Position numbers and translations under genes: made by a program. This document shows positions 1-9,004 of a stretch of 64,000 bases of DNA, one piece after another. The notes under the pieces were generated by a model. That model saw nothing but the letters and a program-made list of their open reading frames with translations, made no database searches and was not told the origin of the DNA. Numbering within the stretch: the first letter of the stretch is position 1; the number at the start of each line of letters is the position of its first letter. Origin of the DNA: DATAXV01 sp036272915 (lineage in GTDB: Bacteria; Chloroflexota; Dormibacteria; Dormibacterales; Dormibacteraceae); assembly GCA_036272915.1 (NCBI GenBank), contig DATAXV010000160.1:34260-98259 (forward strand), in the 5' to 3' direction.

Positions 1-2
1 GG

Positions 3-1469
3 GCGCCCGAGCTGACCCGCGAGCGCTTCCCGCCGGACCCCGACGGCGGCGCCGGGTCCCGGCGCTACCGGACCGGCGACATCGTGCGCCGGCGCCGGGA
101 CGGCGCCCTGGAGTTCGTCGGCCGGCGCGACCGCCAGGTCAAGGTGCGCGGCTTCCGCATCGAGCTCGGCGAGATCGAGAACGCCCTGCGGGAGCACCCG
201 TCGGTGGCCGACGCGGTGGTCGAGGCCCCTGAGGTCGAGGGTCAGGGCAGGCGCCTGGCCGCGTACGTGGCGGCCAGTCAGGGCGCGGCGCAGGCGGATC
301 GCGCGGAGCTCCACGGGTTCCTGGCGGCGCGACTGCCCGGGCACATGCTCCCCGACGCCTACGTGGCCATCCCCACCGTGCCGCTGAAGGCGAACGGCAA
401 GGTCGACCGCTCCGCCCTGCCCCCCATCACCGCCGACGCTCTGACGCAGGACACCGGCCGGCGGTTGCCGGCCGGCGCCCCGTTGCCCACACTGGCCGCC
501 GACGTCGGCGCGGTCTGGGCGAGTGTGCTCGGCCTGGATCAGGTTGATCCAGGCGCCGACTTCTTCGCCCTGGGCGGCCATTCCCTCCTCGCGGTGCGCA
601 TGATCGCCGAGGTCGAACGTCGCTTCGATTGCTCCCTGTCGCTCAGTGTGATCTTCGGCGAGGGGGCGACAGCCGTGGGGTTGGCCCGGCTCATCGAGGA
701 CGCGCATCCGGTGGCGGCCGCGGGTGGGACCTCGATCGCCATCCGGGCCGGCGGCACCAAGCTGCCGCTCTTCGTCATCGAGCCCAATCAACAGAGCGTC
801 GTCGCGCTGCGCAACCTGATGCCCGGCCTCGACCCGGAGCGGCCCGTCACCGCGCTGCTGCCACCCACGCCGGAGGGTCGCTTCGACCGCGAATCCAGCA
901 TCGAGGAGCTGGCCCAGAGCCTGCTGCGGGTGGTGCGCGCAGCACAGCCGGCCGGCCCATACCATCTCGCCGGCTACAGCCTCGGGGGCTATCTCGCCTA
1001 CGAGATGGCGGCCCGACTGCGCGCCGCCGGTGAGGACGTCCGGTTCTGCGGCCTGATCGACGTGATGACTCCGGCGGCGGCTGTCGCGCACAGCGACCCC
1101 GCCATGAGCCTCGGCACGCGCCTGTGGCGGCTGGCTCTGACCCGGCCGACCCGCTGGCCAGGCATGTTTCAGGGCGGGCTGCGCCGCGTCACCGGACGCG
1201 AGCCGCCGGTCGACGGCGACAGCACGTTCGACGCCGACGGCGCGCTGGCCCTGGTCACCGCGTACGAGCCCCCTCACTCCGACACGCCCCTGACCGTCTT
1301 CGGCAGCCGCTGGCAGCAGCGCTGGGTGCGTGACCGCTCCCTGGGTTGGGGCGCCGTCCACCACGGGTCTCTGCGAACCTTCACCATCCCGGGCGACCAC
1401 AGCACCATGCTCTTGGAGCCCAACGTCACCGTGCTCGCGGTCCGCATGGCCGAGGAGCTGGCGCCATAA
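3..1469 (+). CDS. Nonribosomal peptide synthetase, C-terminal fragment (A-PCP-TE), cut by window start
   Basis: This is the last 488 residues of an NRPS; the reading frame is open to the window edge, so the gene starts upstream. Visible in order: adenylation-domain motif A7 (YRTGD, about residue 22), A8 (GRRDRQVKVRGFRIELGEIE, about 39-58), A10 (NGKVDR, about 131), a peptidyl-carrier domain with the phosphopantetheine serine in LGGHSL (about 193), and a type I thioesterase with the nucleophile serine in GYSLGG (about 326) and a late histidine in GDHST (about 465). A terminal thioesterase means this module releases the product. The substrate-specificity residues of the A domain lie upstream of the window, so the amino acid cannot be predicted. 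Confidence 0.95.
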   Translation, partial: APELTRERFPPDPDGGAGSRRYRTGDIVRRRRDGALEFVGRRDRQVKVRGFRIELGEIENALREHPSVADAVVEAPEVEGQGRRLAAYVAASQGAAQADRAELHGFLAARLPGHMLPDAYVAIPTVPLKANGKVDRSALPPITADALTQDTGRRLPAGAPLPTLAADVGAVWASVLGLDQVDPGADFFALGGHSLLAVRMIAEVERRFDCSLSLSVIFGEGATAVGLARLIEDAHPVAAAGGTSIAIRAGGTKLPLFVIEPNQQSVVALRNLMPGLDPERPVTALLPPTPEGRFDRESSIEELAQSLLRVVRAAQPAGPYHLAGYSLGGYLAYEMAARLRAAGEDVRFCGLIDVMTPAAAVAHSDPAMSLGTRLWRLALTRPTRWPGMFQGGLRRVTGREPPVDGDSTFDADGALALVTAYEPPHSDTPLTVFGSRWQQRWVRDRSLGWGAVHHGSLRTFTIPGDHSTMLLEPNVTVLAVRMAEELAP

Positions 1470-1699
1470 GGCGACCCCAAGGCGGTTTCTCCGCGACCGG
1501 CGCGGGGGCGATGGTCTGCCGTCAGCGGTGAAAGGGTTGGCAACGGCGGGACGGGGCGGGCGCTCCAGCCCGGTCGTGCCCAGGGCCGGCGGCGGCCGGG
1601 AGGCGTCGCCGGTCGGTCAGAGCCTGCCGCAAGGGGCCTGCTCCTGCCGACCCGGCGCATCGTCCCCGAGGCTGCGGCCGGCCGCGCTTCCCCGCCACC

Positions 1700-3346
1700 T
1701 CAGTGACCGCGGAAGGCCTCCTCCAGCCACTCGGCGACGACACTGGGGACGACCTTGGCGTCGACCAGCATGCCCGGCCGGCCCTCCCCGTCCAGCCACG
1801 GCCCGACAGCGGCCAGATCCTCCGGGCGGCGGACCGTGAGCCCCTCCAGACCAGCCGCCCGGCCCAGCGCGGCAAGATCGGTGTCGGGGAAGTGGACCAG
1901 GTCGAGCGGCTGCCCCTGGGGGCGGAAGTGGTGGACCTCGGCGGCGTACGACGCGTCGTCGTAGACGACGATCAGGATCCGCAGCCCGAGCCTGGCGGCG
2001 GTCTCCAGTTCGGGGAGGCTCATCAGCGCTCCGCCGTCGCCGAGGGCGGCGACGGTCAGCCGGTCGGGCCGGGCGACGGCGGCGCCGATCGCGCTGCCCA
2101 GCCCCAGGCCGATCGACTGGAAGGCCTGGGTGAAGACGAAGCCGGCCTGATCGGGGACCTGCATGTACATCGCCGGCCACCCCATGAAGTGGCCGGAGTC
2201 GATGGCCACCGTCCGGTCCTCGGGCAGCATCCGGTCGAGCTCGATGGACAGGGTCCGCGGGTCGATCCGGCCCTCCCCGCCGGCGTCGGGATAGGAGACC
2301 CCCGCCCAGGCGCCCTGGTGGATGCGCTCCGCCGTCTCCCTCGTTCGCCGGCCGGTCGAGCGGTGCTTTCGGCGTTCCAGCTCCTCGAGCAGCGCCGATG
2401 CGGTCTCGGCGGCGTCGCCGACAACGCCGATGTCGACCCAGTGGTCGGCTCCGATTGCGTCGGCCCGATGGTCGACCTGGATCACGGTGGCGCCGTCGCC
2501 GAGCAGACGGCCGTGTCTCGTGGTCCACATGTTGAGCGCGGCACCGACGGCGAGGACCACATCCGACTGGACGATCAGGGCGGCGGCCTGCGGCGAGGCG
2601 AACCCGCCCGAGATGCCCAGGCTCCAGGAATTGCCGGAGAAGAGCCCGTTGGCGGCCGCGGAGGTGGCGAGGAGGGCGCCGACGCGCTCGCCGAGCCGCT
2701 CCAGGGCCTCCGACGTCCCGGCCAGTGCCGCACCGCGGCCGGCGATGACCAGCGGCCGCCTGGCCCCGACCAGCGCATCGGCGACCTCGGCGACGGACTC
2801 GGCCGAGGGACGCACCGGACGCAGCCGGGGCGGCGCTGGCGGCGGGGCGGTCACCCGGCACTCGGCAGCCTGGACGTCGAGGGGGAGCATCAGCACCACC
2901 GTCCGGCGCTCGTCAATGGCTCGGCGGTAGGCGCGCACGGCGTCGGCCACCGCGGTGGCAGGGCCGTGGAGGCGCTCGGGCACGGCGCCGACCGCCGCCA
3001 CCAGCCCGTCCTGGTCGATCTTGAAGTTGGACCTCAGCGCGGAGGCGGCGGTGTCGGCCGCGAGCAGCAGCAGCGGCGTCCGGCTCTTGGCCGCCTCGGT
3101 CAGCGCGGTCATCGCGTTGGTCAGCCCGGGACCCTGATGGACCGAGGCCACGCCGACCCGGCCCGAGACCCTGGCGTAGGCGTCGGCCATGCTCACCGCG
3201 CCGCACTCGTGGCGAGAGGCGACGAAGGTCGCGCCGGACCGGACCAGGGCGTTCGAGACGGTGAAGTTGCCGCTGCCGATGACGCCGAAGACGTGCTCCA
3301 CGCCGAGACCGGCGAGCGCTTCGCCAACCGCGTCGGCGACGTTCAT
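1700..3346 (-). CDS. Thiamine-diphosphate-dependent enzyme, acetolactate-synthase-like (548 aa)
   Basis: The protein has the three-domain ThDP fold: an N-terminal pyrimidine-binding domain with the conserved glutamate in RHECGAV (Glu47), a central domain, and a C-terminal diphosphate-binding domain with GDGG followed about 25 residues later by YDDASY in place of the usual NN. Length is typical of the IlvB/benzoylformate decarboxylase family. It is the third gene of an operon: the upstream cyclase stop and this ATG share one base (TGATG), which fixes the start against longer in-frame extensions. With a cyclase and GntR regulator as partners it is more likely a 2-keto-acid decarboxylase or lyase of a catabolic pathway than biosynthetic acetolactate synthase; the substrate is unknown. 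Confidence 0.88.
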   Translation of the reverse strand: MNVADAVGEALAGLGVEHVFGVIGSGNFTVSNALVRSGATFVASRHECGAVSMADAYARVSGRVGVASVHQGPGLTNAMTALTEAAKSRTPLLLLAADTAASALRSNFKIDQDGLVAAVGAVPERLHGPATAVADAVRAYRRAIDERRTVVLMLPLDVQAAECRVTAPPPAPPRLRPVRPSAESVAEVADALVGARRPLVIAGRGAALAGTSEALERLGERVGALLATSAAANGLFSGNSWSLGISGGFASPQAAALIVQSDVVLAVGAALNMWTTRHGRLLGDGATVIQVDHRADAIGADHWVDIGVVGDAAETASALLEELERRKHRSTGRRTRETAERIHQGAWAGVSYPDAGGEGRIDPRTLSIELDRMLPEDRTVAIDSGHFMGWPAMYMQVPDQAGFVFTQAFQSIGLGLGSAIGAAVARPDRLTVAALGDGGALMSLPELETAARLGLRILIVVYDDASYAAEVHHFRPQGQPLDLVHFPDTDLAALGRAAGLEGLTVRRPEDLAAVGPWLDGEGRPGMLVDAKVVPSVVAEWLEEAFRGH

Positions 3347-4128
3347 CACCGCGACCCGCGGGGCGCAAGCGCGTAGGCGCGGGCCGGGCTTCCGGAGCCA
3401 CCGACGATCGGCAGCGGGGCGACGACGAGCATGATGCCGGTGGGCGGCAGCCGGTCGAGCCCGACCAGCGAGGTCAACCCGTACTTGCCGGCCCCGTGCA
3501 TGAAGGTGTGACAGGGGAACGGCGGATCGAAGGTGCCGGCCAGGCCAGCATCGGTGCCGACCGTCTCGACTCCGAGCCCGATCACGGGCGACTCCTCGGC
3601 GATCCAGCGGGCGCAGGCGGCCGAGGGGCCCGGCGTGTGCGACCCGGAGTCGTCCGTGTTGAGGAACGCCGCGGGGTCGTCGGCGCGCCGGTCCCAGCCG
3701 GTGTGGAGGAGCAGCCAGCCGCCCTCGGGCAGCGGACCGTGCTCCTCCTGCCAGCGCTTCAGGTCGGCGACCTCGAGCAGGTGGTCGGGGTCGCCTGCGC
3801 ACTCGTCCGCGATGTCGACGACCGCGGCCGCCGCCACCAGGTGGCGAGGAGGAACGCGGTCGACGGTGGCCTTGTCCCGTCCCGTCACCCAGTGGGCGGG
3901 GGCGTCGAAATGGGTGCCGGCGTGCTCGCCGATGGTGATGTTGTTCCAGTACCAGCCCGGGCCGCGGTCGTCGTAGCGGCTGACCTCCTCGAGGCTCAGG
4001 CCCCTGGTGTTGGCGAACGGCGGCGGCAGGTTGATCACCGGCGTGCGCTCGGTCAGCGGCACCGTGAGATCGATCAGCTCGACGTCCCCGCCGGCCAGGC
4101 CCGCGATCAGATCACCGACTGCGCTCAT
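3346..4128 (-). CDS. Cyclase family hydrolase (kynurenine formamidase / isatin hydrolase-like)
   Basis: This 260-residue protein carries the metal-binding signature HxGTHxDxPxH (HAGTHFDAPAHW, His69, His73, Asp75, His79) of the cyclase/kynurenine formamidase superfamily, whose members hydrolyse amides or lactams such as N-formylkynurenine and isatin. The start overlaps the stop of the upstream GntR gene by four bases (ATGA), and its own stop is coupled to the ThDP enzyme. A hydrolase that opens a ring or amide to an alpha-keto acid, followed by a ThDP enzyme, would make a short degradation route; this coupling is inference from gene order. Confidence 0.88.
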   Translation of the reverse strand: MSAVGDLIAGLAGGDVELIDLTVPLTERTPVINLPPPFANTRGLSLEEVSRYDDRGPGWYWNNITIGEHAGTHFDAPAHWVTGRDKATVDRVPPRHLVAAAAVVDIADECAGDPDHLLEVADLKRWQEEHGPLPEGGWLLLHTGWDRRADDPAAFLNTDDSGSHTPGPSAACARWIAEESPVIGLGVETVGTDAGLAGTFDPPFPCHTFMHGAGKYGLTSLVGLDRLPPTGIMLVVAPLPIVGGSGSPARAYALAPRGSR

Positions 4129-4796
4129 GCCGACATCTCCTTCTCCTGTGGGGTGGTCAAGACCTCGACCACCGTGCGCCGGGTCAGCTCCAGATGTTCC
4201 GCCGTCGCCGCCAGGACCGCGTCGACGTCGCCCCGCCGGCAGGCCTCGAGCAGCACGAGGTGCTCGGCCCCGACGCGCTCCGGATGGCGGCGATGGATCT
4301 CGCCGAGCCGGAGGTAGCGTTCGCTCTGGTCCCAGAGCATCCTCAGCATGGCCAGCAGGCGGGGCGAGGCGCCGGCCTCGAAGATCGCGAAGTGGAAGGC
4401 CTGGTGGTGGTGGCGCTGCGCTCGCCAATCCCGGTGGCGCTGCGCCTCGCCGAGCCGCGCCAGCTCCTCGTCCATGCGGGTCAGGTCGGCCGCGGACAGC
4501 CGCGGGACGGCGCGCTCCACGGCGTGGAGGTCGAGTGTGCGGCGCAGCCGGAAGAGATCCTCGAAGTCGTCGAGGGCGAGCGGGGCGACGCGGAAGCCGC
4601 GCTGAGGCAGGGCGAGGACCAGGCCCTCCGAGCTGAGACAGCGCAGGGCCTCCCGGATCGGGATCTGGCTCATCTGAAGGCGAGCCGCCGCCTCCTCGAT
4701 GCGGACCCTCGAGCCGGGCGCGGCGTCCCCGGCCAGGATCTCCTCCCGGAGCAGGGCCACCGCCCGATCGACCAGCGTCCGCCGTGCCGGTGCCAT
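4125..4796 (-). CDS. GntR-family transcriptional regulator (FadR/FCD type)
   Basis: The N-terminal winged helix-turn-helix includes the typical segment around SQIPIREALRCLSSEGLV, followed by an all-helical FCD ligand-binding domain (to about residue 215). I chose the ATG at 4796, where the family-like sequence MAPARRTLVDRAV begins; an in-frame ATG at 4886 would add 30 low-complexity Arg/Pro/Gly residues. It is the first gene of the GntR-cyclase-ThDP operon and probably autoregulates it. An AT-only palindrome sits just upstream of the more distal ATG. Confidence 0.88.
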   Translation of the reverse strand: MAPARRTLVDRAVALLREEILAGDAAPGSRVRIEEAAARLQMSQIPIREALRCLSSEGLVLALPQRGFRVAPLALDDFEDLFRLRRTLDLHAVERAVPRLSAADLTRMDEELARLGEAQRHRDWRAQRHHHQAFHFAIFEAGASPRLLAMLRMLWDQSERYLRLGEIHRRHPERVGAEHLVLLEACRRGDVDAVLAATAEHLELTRRTVVEVLTTPQEKEMSA

Positions 4797-4892
4797 CGGC
4801 TCCGAGCCTCCGCCGCCCGGCCGCCGGAGGGACGAGGCGGGTCGGGAGGGAGGGCGGCGCCGGCCGGACCCAGAAGGCGCCTCCATCTCAGT

Positions 4893-4904
4893 AAATATAT
4901 ATTT
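4893..4904. promoter_or_regulatory. AT-only 12-bp palindrome upstream of the GntR operon
   Basis: The sequence aaatatatattt is a perfect 12-bp inverted repeat inside a tract without any G or C, in a region otherwise above 70% GC. It lies 96 bases upstream of the chosen GntR start, on the promoter side of the operon. A -10 region or the GntR operator are both possible; which is not determined by the sequence. Confidence 0.45.
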
Positions 4905-4962
4905 TTCATGGAGTCTGGGTCAACGGGAGCACCCCGCCGGGACGCCGACCCCATGCCCGGTC

Positions 4963-5001
4963 GGGACACCCTCGCCGGGCGCTGCGGAGTCTGCCCATAC
5001 C
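4963..5001 (+). promoter_or_regulatory. Bipartite GGGAC-(30)-GCCCAT element before the aminotransferase operon
   Basis: GGGAC at 4963 is followed exactly 30 bases later by GCCCATACC at 4993. The same pair at 28-30 bases occurs before other transcription units of the polysaccharide locus. Here the distance to the annotated start is about 170 bases, longer than at the other sites, so either a long leader exists or this copy is less certain. Confidence 0.4.
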
Positions 5002-5173
5002 GCCTCGGAGGCGCAGTCCCTAACGTGGCAGGAGGCATGATCACGCATCTCGCTCCGGCCCCTGGTGGACCGGCGAGACTCCATCGGCCGACGTGTTCCG
5101 GCCGGCTCCGCTCCTGCCCCGCCATCCCGCCGCCGGTGCCCACCGGCGCTCCGACCACCTGAGAAGTGAGGCC

Positions 5174-6337
5174 ATGCAAGAGCCCATCCCCCTGCTCGAT
5201 CTGAGGGCCCAATATCAGGCCATCGCCCCTGAGCTGGAGTCCGCCGCCCTCCGCGTCATGCGCAGCGGCCGGTACGTGCTCGGCGACGAGGTCACCGAGT
5301 TCGAGGAGCGGTACGCCGCGTATACCGGGACGCGACACGCCATCGGAGTCAACAGCGGAACCAGCGCGCTGCACCTCGCCCTGCTCGCCCTCGGCATCGG
5401 CCCCGGCGACGAGGTCATCACGGTTCCCTTCACCTTCGTCGCCAGCGTCGCCGCCGTGATGTACACGGGCGCGACGCCGGTCCTGGTCGACGTCCGGGCC
5501 GACAGCCTGACCATGGACCCGGCCCTGCTGGAGGCGGCGATCACGCCGCGGACCAAGGCGATCATGCCCGTCCACATCTACGGCCAGGCCGCCGACATGG
5601 ATCCGATCCTGGAGGTCGCCGCGCGGCACCACCTGCCCGTGGTCGAGGACGCGGCCCAGGCCCACGGTGCCCGAGACCGAGGCCGCCGATGCGGCTCGAT
5701 CGGGACCATCGGCTGCTTCAGCTTCTACCCCGGCAAGAACCTGGGCGCCCTCGGCGAGGGTGGTGCGGTCACCACCGACGTCGACGCCGTCGCCGACCGG
5801 ATCCGGCTCCTCCGCGACTGGGGCGCGGCCCACAAGTACGACCACACCGTGCTCGGGTACAACTACCGGCTGGACGCCCTCCAGGCGGCGCTGCTCTCGG
5901 TCAAGCTGTCCCACCTCGAGGAGTGGAACCAGGCCCGGCGGGTCCACGCCGACCTCTACCGCGACGCTCTGGAGTCGGTCGTCGGCGATGTGCAGCCGGT
6001 GGCCGAGCGGGCCGACGCCATGCACGTCTACCACGTGTTCGCCGTCCGCAGCCCCCGCCGCGAGGCCCTTCGCGGCCAGCTCTCGGCGCGCGGCATCTCG
6101 ACCGGGGTCCACTACCCGATCCCCGTCCACCTGCAGGAGGGCTACCGCCTGGGCTACGGCGAGGGGAGCTTCCCGGTCGCCGAGAAGGCGGCCAAGGAGG
6201 TGCTCTCGCTGCCCATCTACGCCGAGCTGCCGCCGGCCCACCGCCAGCGCGTCATCGACGCCATCAGGGAGGCGAGCACGGCCGGAGCCAGGTCCGCCCA
6301 GTCGACCGTGGCCGCCGTCGGGGAGGGCGCCGAATGA
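5174..6337 (+). CDS. DegT/DnrJ/EryC1/StrS-family sugar aminotransferase
   Basis: The 387-residue PLP enzyme shows NSGTSALHLAL (cofactor phosphate binding, about residue 58), the VEDAAQAHG segment (about 158) and the Schiff-base lysine in FYPGKNLGALGEGG (Lys188). Family members transaminate nucleotide-linked keto sugars to give amino sugars. I chose the ATG at 5174, where MQEPIPLLDLRAQY matches the family start; a longer frame begins at 5093. The next gene overlaps by ATGA, so it is co-translated with a sugar epimerase. It opens the polysaccharide locus. Confidence 0.92.
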   Translation: MQEPIPLLDLRAQYQAIAPELESAALRVMRSGRYVLGDEVTEFEERYAAYTGTRHAIGVNSGTSALHLALLALGIGPGDEVITVPFTFVASVAAVMYTGATPVLVDVRADSLTMDPALLEAAITPRTKAIMPVHIYGQAADMDPILEVAARHHLPVVEDAAQAHGARDRGRRCGSIGTIGCFSFYPGKNLGALGEGGAVTTDVDAVADRIRLLRDWGAAHKYDHTVLGYNYRLDALQAALLSVKLSHLEEWNQARRVHADLYRDALESVVGDVQPVAERADAMHVYHVFAVRSPRREALRGQLSARGISTGVHYPIPVHLQEGYRLGYGEGSFPVAEKAAKEVLSLPIYAELPPAHRQRVIDAIREASTAGARSAQSTVAAVGEGAE

Positions 6338-7329
6338 GGATCCAGGGCAAGCGCGTGCTGGTGACCGGCGGCGCCGGCTTCATCGGCAGCCACCTGGTGG
6401 AGCTGCTCGCCATCGACAACGACGTCACCGTCGTCGACGACCTCTCCGCGGGCAGCCTCGACAACATCGCCCACATCCCCTCGGTCCTCTTCATCGAGGG
6501 CGACATCCGGGAGCGCTCCAGCATCGAGCCGGCGGTCGCCGACGCCGAGGTGATCTTCCACATGGCCGTGGTCTGCCTCCGGGTCTCGATCCCCGACCCG
6601 ATGGCCGCCCACCTGGTCAACGACCTGGGCACGCTCAACCTGCTCATGGCGGCCCGCGCCCACGGCGTCGAGCGGTTCGTCTACTGCTCCTCGTCGGAGG
6701 TCTACGGCACCGCCGAGCGGCCGGCGATGGATGAGGGGCATCCCCTCAACCCGACCACGCCCTACGGCGCCGGCAAGCTCGCCGGCGAGGCCTACAGCCT
6801 CAGCTTCGAGAAGACGTACGGGCTGCCGGTGACGGTGGTCCGGCCCTTCAACTCGTACGGACCGCGCGAGCACGCCGAGGGCGCCAGCGGCGAGGTCATC
6901 CCGCGCTTCGTCGGTTGGGCCCTGGCCGGACAGCCGCTGCCGGTGTTCGGTGACGGCCGCCAGACCCGCGACTTCACCTGGGTCGGCGACACCGCCCGCG
7001 GCATCAAGATGGCCGCCGAGCACGACCCGCTGGTGGGACGCGTCATCAACATCGCCCGCGGCGAGGAGGTCGAGATCCTCCGCATCGCCGAGCTGATCAG
7101 GGAGCTGGTCGCTCCGGTCCCGATCGAGCACCGGGATCCGCGCCCCGGCGACGTGCGCAGGCATTGCGCCGACGTGACGCTGGCCCGGAAGGAGCTCGGA
7201 TACGAGGCCCCGATCGGCATCGAGGAGGGTCTCCGCCGCTACGTCGAATGGGTGAAGGCGCAGCCGGCCCAGTCGTGGACCGCCCGCGAGGGCGCCGCGA
7301 ACTGGCAGGCCGAGCCCTCGCCGGTCTGA
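6334..7329 (+). CDS. NAD-dependent epimerase/dehydratase (extended SDR, nucleotide-sugar)
   Basis: The 331-residue protein has the NAD-binding TGGAGFIGSH at residues 10-19, the Ser/Tyr/Lys active site in YCSSSEVYG and TPYGAGK, and the VRPFNSYGPR sugar-binding segment. These are marks of UDP-glucose 4-epimerase / UDP-glucuronate-type extended SDRs. It is coupled by a 4-base overlap to the upstream aminotransferase, so both probably act on the same nucleotide sugar. The exact epimerase or dehydratase reaction cannot be read from sequence. Confidence 0.9.
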   Translation: MRIQGKRVLVTGGAGFIGSHLVELLAIDNDVTVVDDLSAGSLDNIAHIPSVLFIEGDIRERSSIEPAVADAEVIFHMAVVCLRVSIPDPMAAHLVNDLGTLNLLMAARAHGVERFVYCSSSEVYGTAERPAMDEGHPLNPTTPYGAGKLAGEAYSLSFEKTYGLPVTVVRPFNSYGPREHAEGASGEVIPRFVGWALAGQPLPVFGDGRQTRDFTWVGDTARGIKMAAEHDPLVGRVINIARGEEVEILRIAELIRELVAPVPIEHRDPRPGDVRRHCADVTLARKELGYEAPIGIEEGLRRYVEWVKAQPAQSWTAREGAANWQAEPSPV

Positions 7330-7347
7330 TTCCGACCAGGAGTACCG

Positions 7348-8310
7348 ATGCCCGATCCCGCCGAGATATCGCTGTCCGGCCGCCGCATCGCGGTGACCGG
7401 AGGCGGAGGCTTCGTCGGCTCGCACCTGGTCGACGGCCTGGTCGAGCAGGGAGCCGTCGTCCGGCTGCTCGGCCCCCTCGGCCGTACCCGTCCGCAGGTG
7501 ACGGCGCTGCTGGAGGCCGGTCGCGTCGAGCAGGCCGAGGCGGGCGAGGGCTGCCAGGCCCTGGTCCATCTCGCCTACCGCGCGCCCGGCGCCCTCACGG
7601 CGGCGGCCGCCCTCCACACCGAGGTCGCGCAGAACCATCTGGAGACGGTCCGGATGCTCGAGGACGCGGAGCGCTGGGGCATCGAGCACGTGGTCTTCGC
7701 CAGCTCGGTCTCCGTCTACCGGCCCGCCGAGGAGCGGATCCCTGAGACGGCGCCTGCAGGCGAGGGCGTCGCCCCCTACGGCGCGGTCAAGGCGATGCAG
7801 GAGATGCGGTGCCGGAGCTGGGCCGAGGCCACCGGCGGCCTGGCCACGATCCTGCGGCTGAGCAACGTCTACGGCCCCGGAGAGACACTGCGCCGGGCCA
7901 TCCCCCGCTTCCTTCAGGCGGCCCAGGAGCGCCGGCCTCCGGTGGTCGCCGGGACCGGGCGCGGACGCTTCGACCCGATCTTCGTCGATGATGTCGTCGA
8001 CGCCTTCATCTCCGCCCTGCGTCGCCGCCGGTGCCGCACCTACAACGTCGCCAGCGGCGTCCCCCGCACCACGCGGGAGGTGGCGGAGCTGGTGCTCCGC
8101 ATGGCCGGCCTCGACATCGAGCCGATCTACGAGACCGAGCGGGACGACGGCGACCGGCCGCTGCCCGACGTCGAGCGCGCCGCCAACGACCTCGGCTTCC
8201 GGGCCAGGACGCCGCTGGAGACGGGCCTGCTCGTCGAGCGGGGCTGGCTGCGCCAGAACCCGCCGGGGGCGGGCCTGGGCACCTCCACGCGCTCAGCCCG
8301 CGACGTCTGA
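7348..8310 (+). CDS. NAD-dependent epimerase/dehydratase
   Basis: A second extended SDR of 320 residues with TGGGGFVGSH at about residues 17-26, the active-site serines in FASSVSVY and the Tyr-Lys pair in PYGAVK. It begins 18 bases after the preceding epimerase with the upstream signal CAGGAG, so it belongs to the same operon. The C-terminal end overlaps the convergent TetR gene by 18 bases. It probably completes the nucleotide-sugar route started by the aminotransferase and first epimerase. Confidence 0.9.
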   Translation: MPDPAEISLSGRRIAVTGGGGFVGSHLVDGLVEQGAVVRLLGPLGRTRPQVTALLEAGRVEQAEAGEGCQALVHLAYRAPGALTAAAALHTEVAQNHLETVRMLEDAERWGIEHVVFASSVSVYRPAEERIPETAPAGEGVAPYGAVKAMQEMRCRSWAEATGGLATILRLSNVYGPGETLRRAIPRFLQAAQERRPPVVAGTGRGRFDPIFVDDVVDAFISALRRRRCRTYNVASGVPRTTREVAELVLRMAGLDIEPIYETERDDGDRPLPDVERAANDLGFRARTPLETGLLVERGWLRQNPPGAGLGTSTRSARDV

Positions 8311-8916
8311 CCGCAGCCGCGGCCGCGCCACCCCGGTGAGGCGGGCGGCGTCGTCCAGGATCCGGCTCTGGGCACCGGCGTCGACCGAGAGCTCGACGAC
8401 CGCGCCCAGCAGATGAACCAGGAGCGCCCTTGCCGCCTCCTCGGGGTCGGCGGCGCCCGCCGCCCGGAGCCGCTCGGCGAACACGCCCCTGACCCGGTCC
8501 ATGACGCCAGCGATCGCGTCCTGGCGGCCCTTGCGGGCAGCGCTGATCCAGTACTCGAACCAGAGGTGGGCGACGCTGGGCCGCTCCCGGAAGCTGTCCA
8601 GATGGCAGTCGACGGTGTCCCAGAAGGCGAGCACCGGGTCGGGATCGTCCCCGGCCTCCTTCAGCGTCGCCTCGAAGCCCGCGACGTGACCGGCCATGGC
8701 GCGGTCGACCAGGTCGTCCATGTCGGCGAAGTAGTAGTGGATGGCGCTCTTGGTCAGCGGCCCGTTGGCGGCCACGCCCCTGGCCGTGCAGCCCTCGAGG
8801 CCCTGGCTGGTGAGGACGTCGATGGCGGCACGCACGATCTGGCTCTGTTTGTCGAGCTGGTTCGGCGTCAGGTGCTCGCCTGCTCTCGGGGCGCGCTCGG
8901 CCATGTCGCCAAACAT
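8293..8916 (-). CDS. TetR-family transcriptional regulator
   Basis: The 207-residue protein has a TetR N-terminal helix-turn-helix (about residues 25-72, including KSAIHYYFADMDDLV) and a helical ligand-binding C-terminus. It is convergent with the sugar-epimerase gene. A second in-frame ATG at 8904 (MAERAP) is possible. Its neighbour on the other side is a glycoside hydrolase on the same strand, so its target is not obvious; it may regulate itself or the tandem hydrolases. Confidence 0.85.
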   Translation of the reverse strand: MFGDMAERAPRAGEHLTPNQLDKQSQIVRAAIDVLTSQGLEGCTARGVAANGPLTKSAIHYYFADMDDLVDRAMAGHVAGFEATLKEAGDDPDPVLAFWDTVDCHLDSFRERPSVAHLWFEYWISAARKGRQDAIAGVMDRVRGVFAERLRAAGAADPEEAARALLVHLLGAVVELSVDAGAQSRILDDAARLTGVARPRLRSDVAG

Positions 8917-9004
8917 ACAGCAGCGCCCTCAGGGCCAGGACAGTCGTACCAACCATCAGGACATATGGACTAAATGAGTGGGGGCGGACGCGTCCTCGGA
9001 GTGC

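Noticed and set aside
1470..1699. Possible small gene between the NRPS and ThDP genes
   Set aside because: Only Arg/Pro-rich shadow frames are open; no start with a ribosome site and no conserved-looking product.
1703..3376. 557-codon plus-strand frame
   Set aside because: It is antisense to the ThDP enzyme; composition is Gly/Arg/Asp-rich and has no recognisable domain. High GC removes stop codons from the third frame.
4670..6241. 523-codon minus-strand frame
   Set aside because: Antisense to the DegT aminotransferase, which has clear family motifs.
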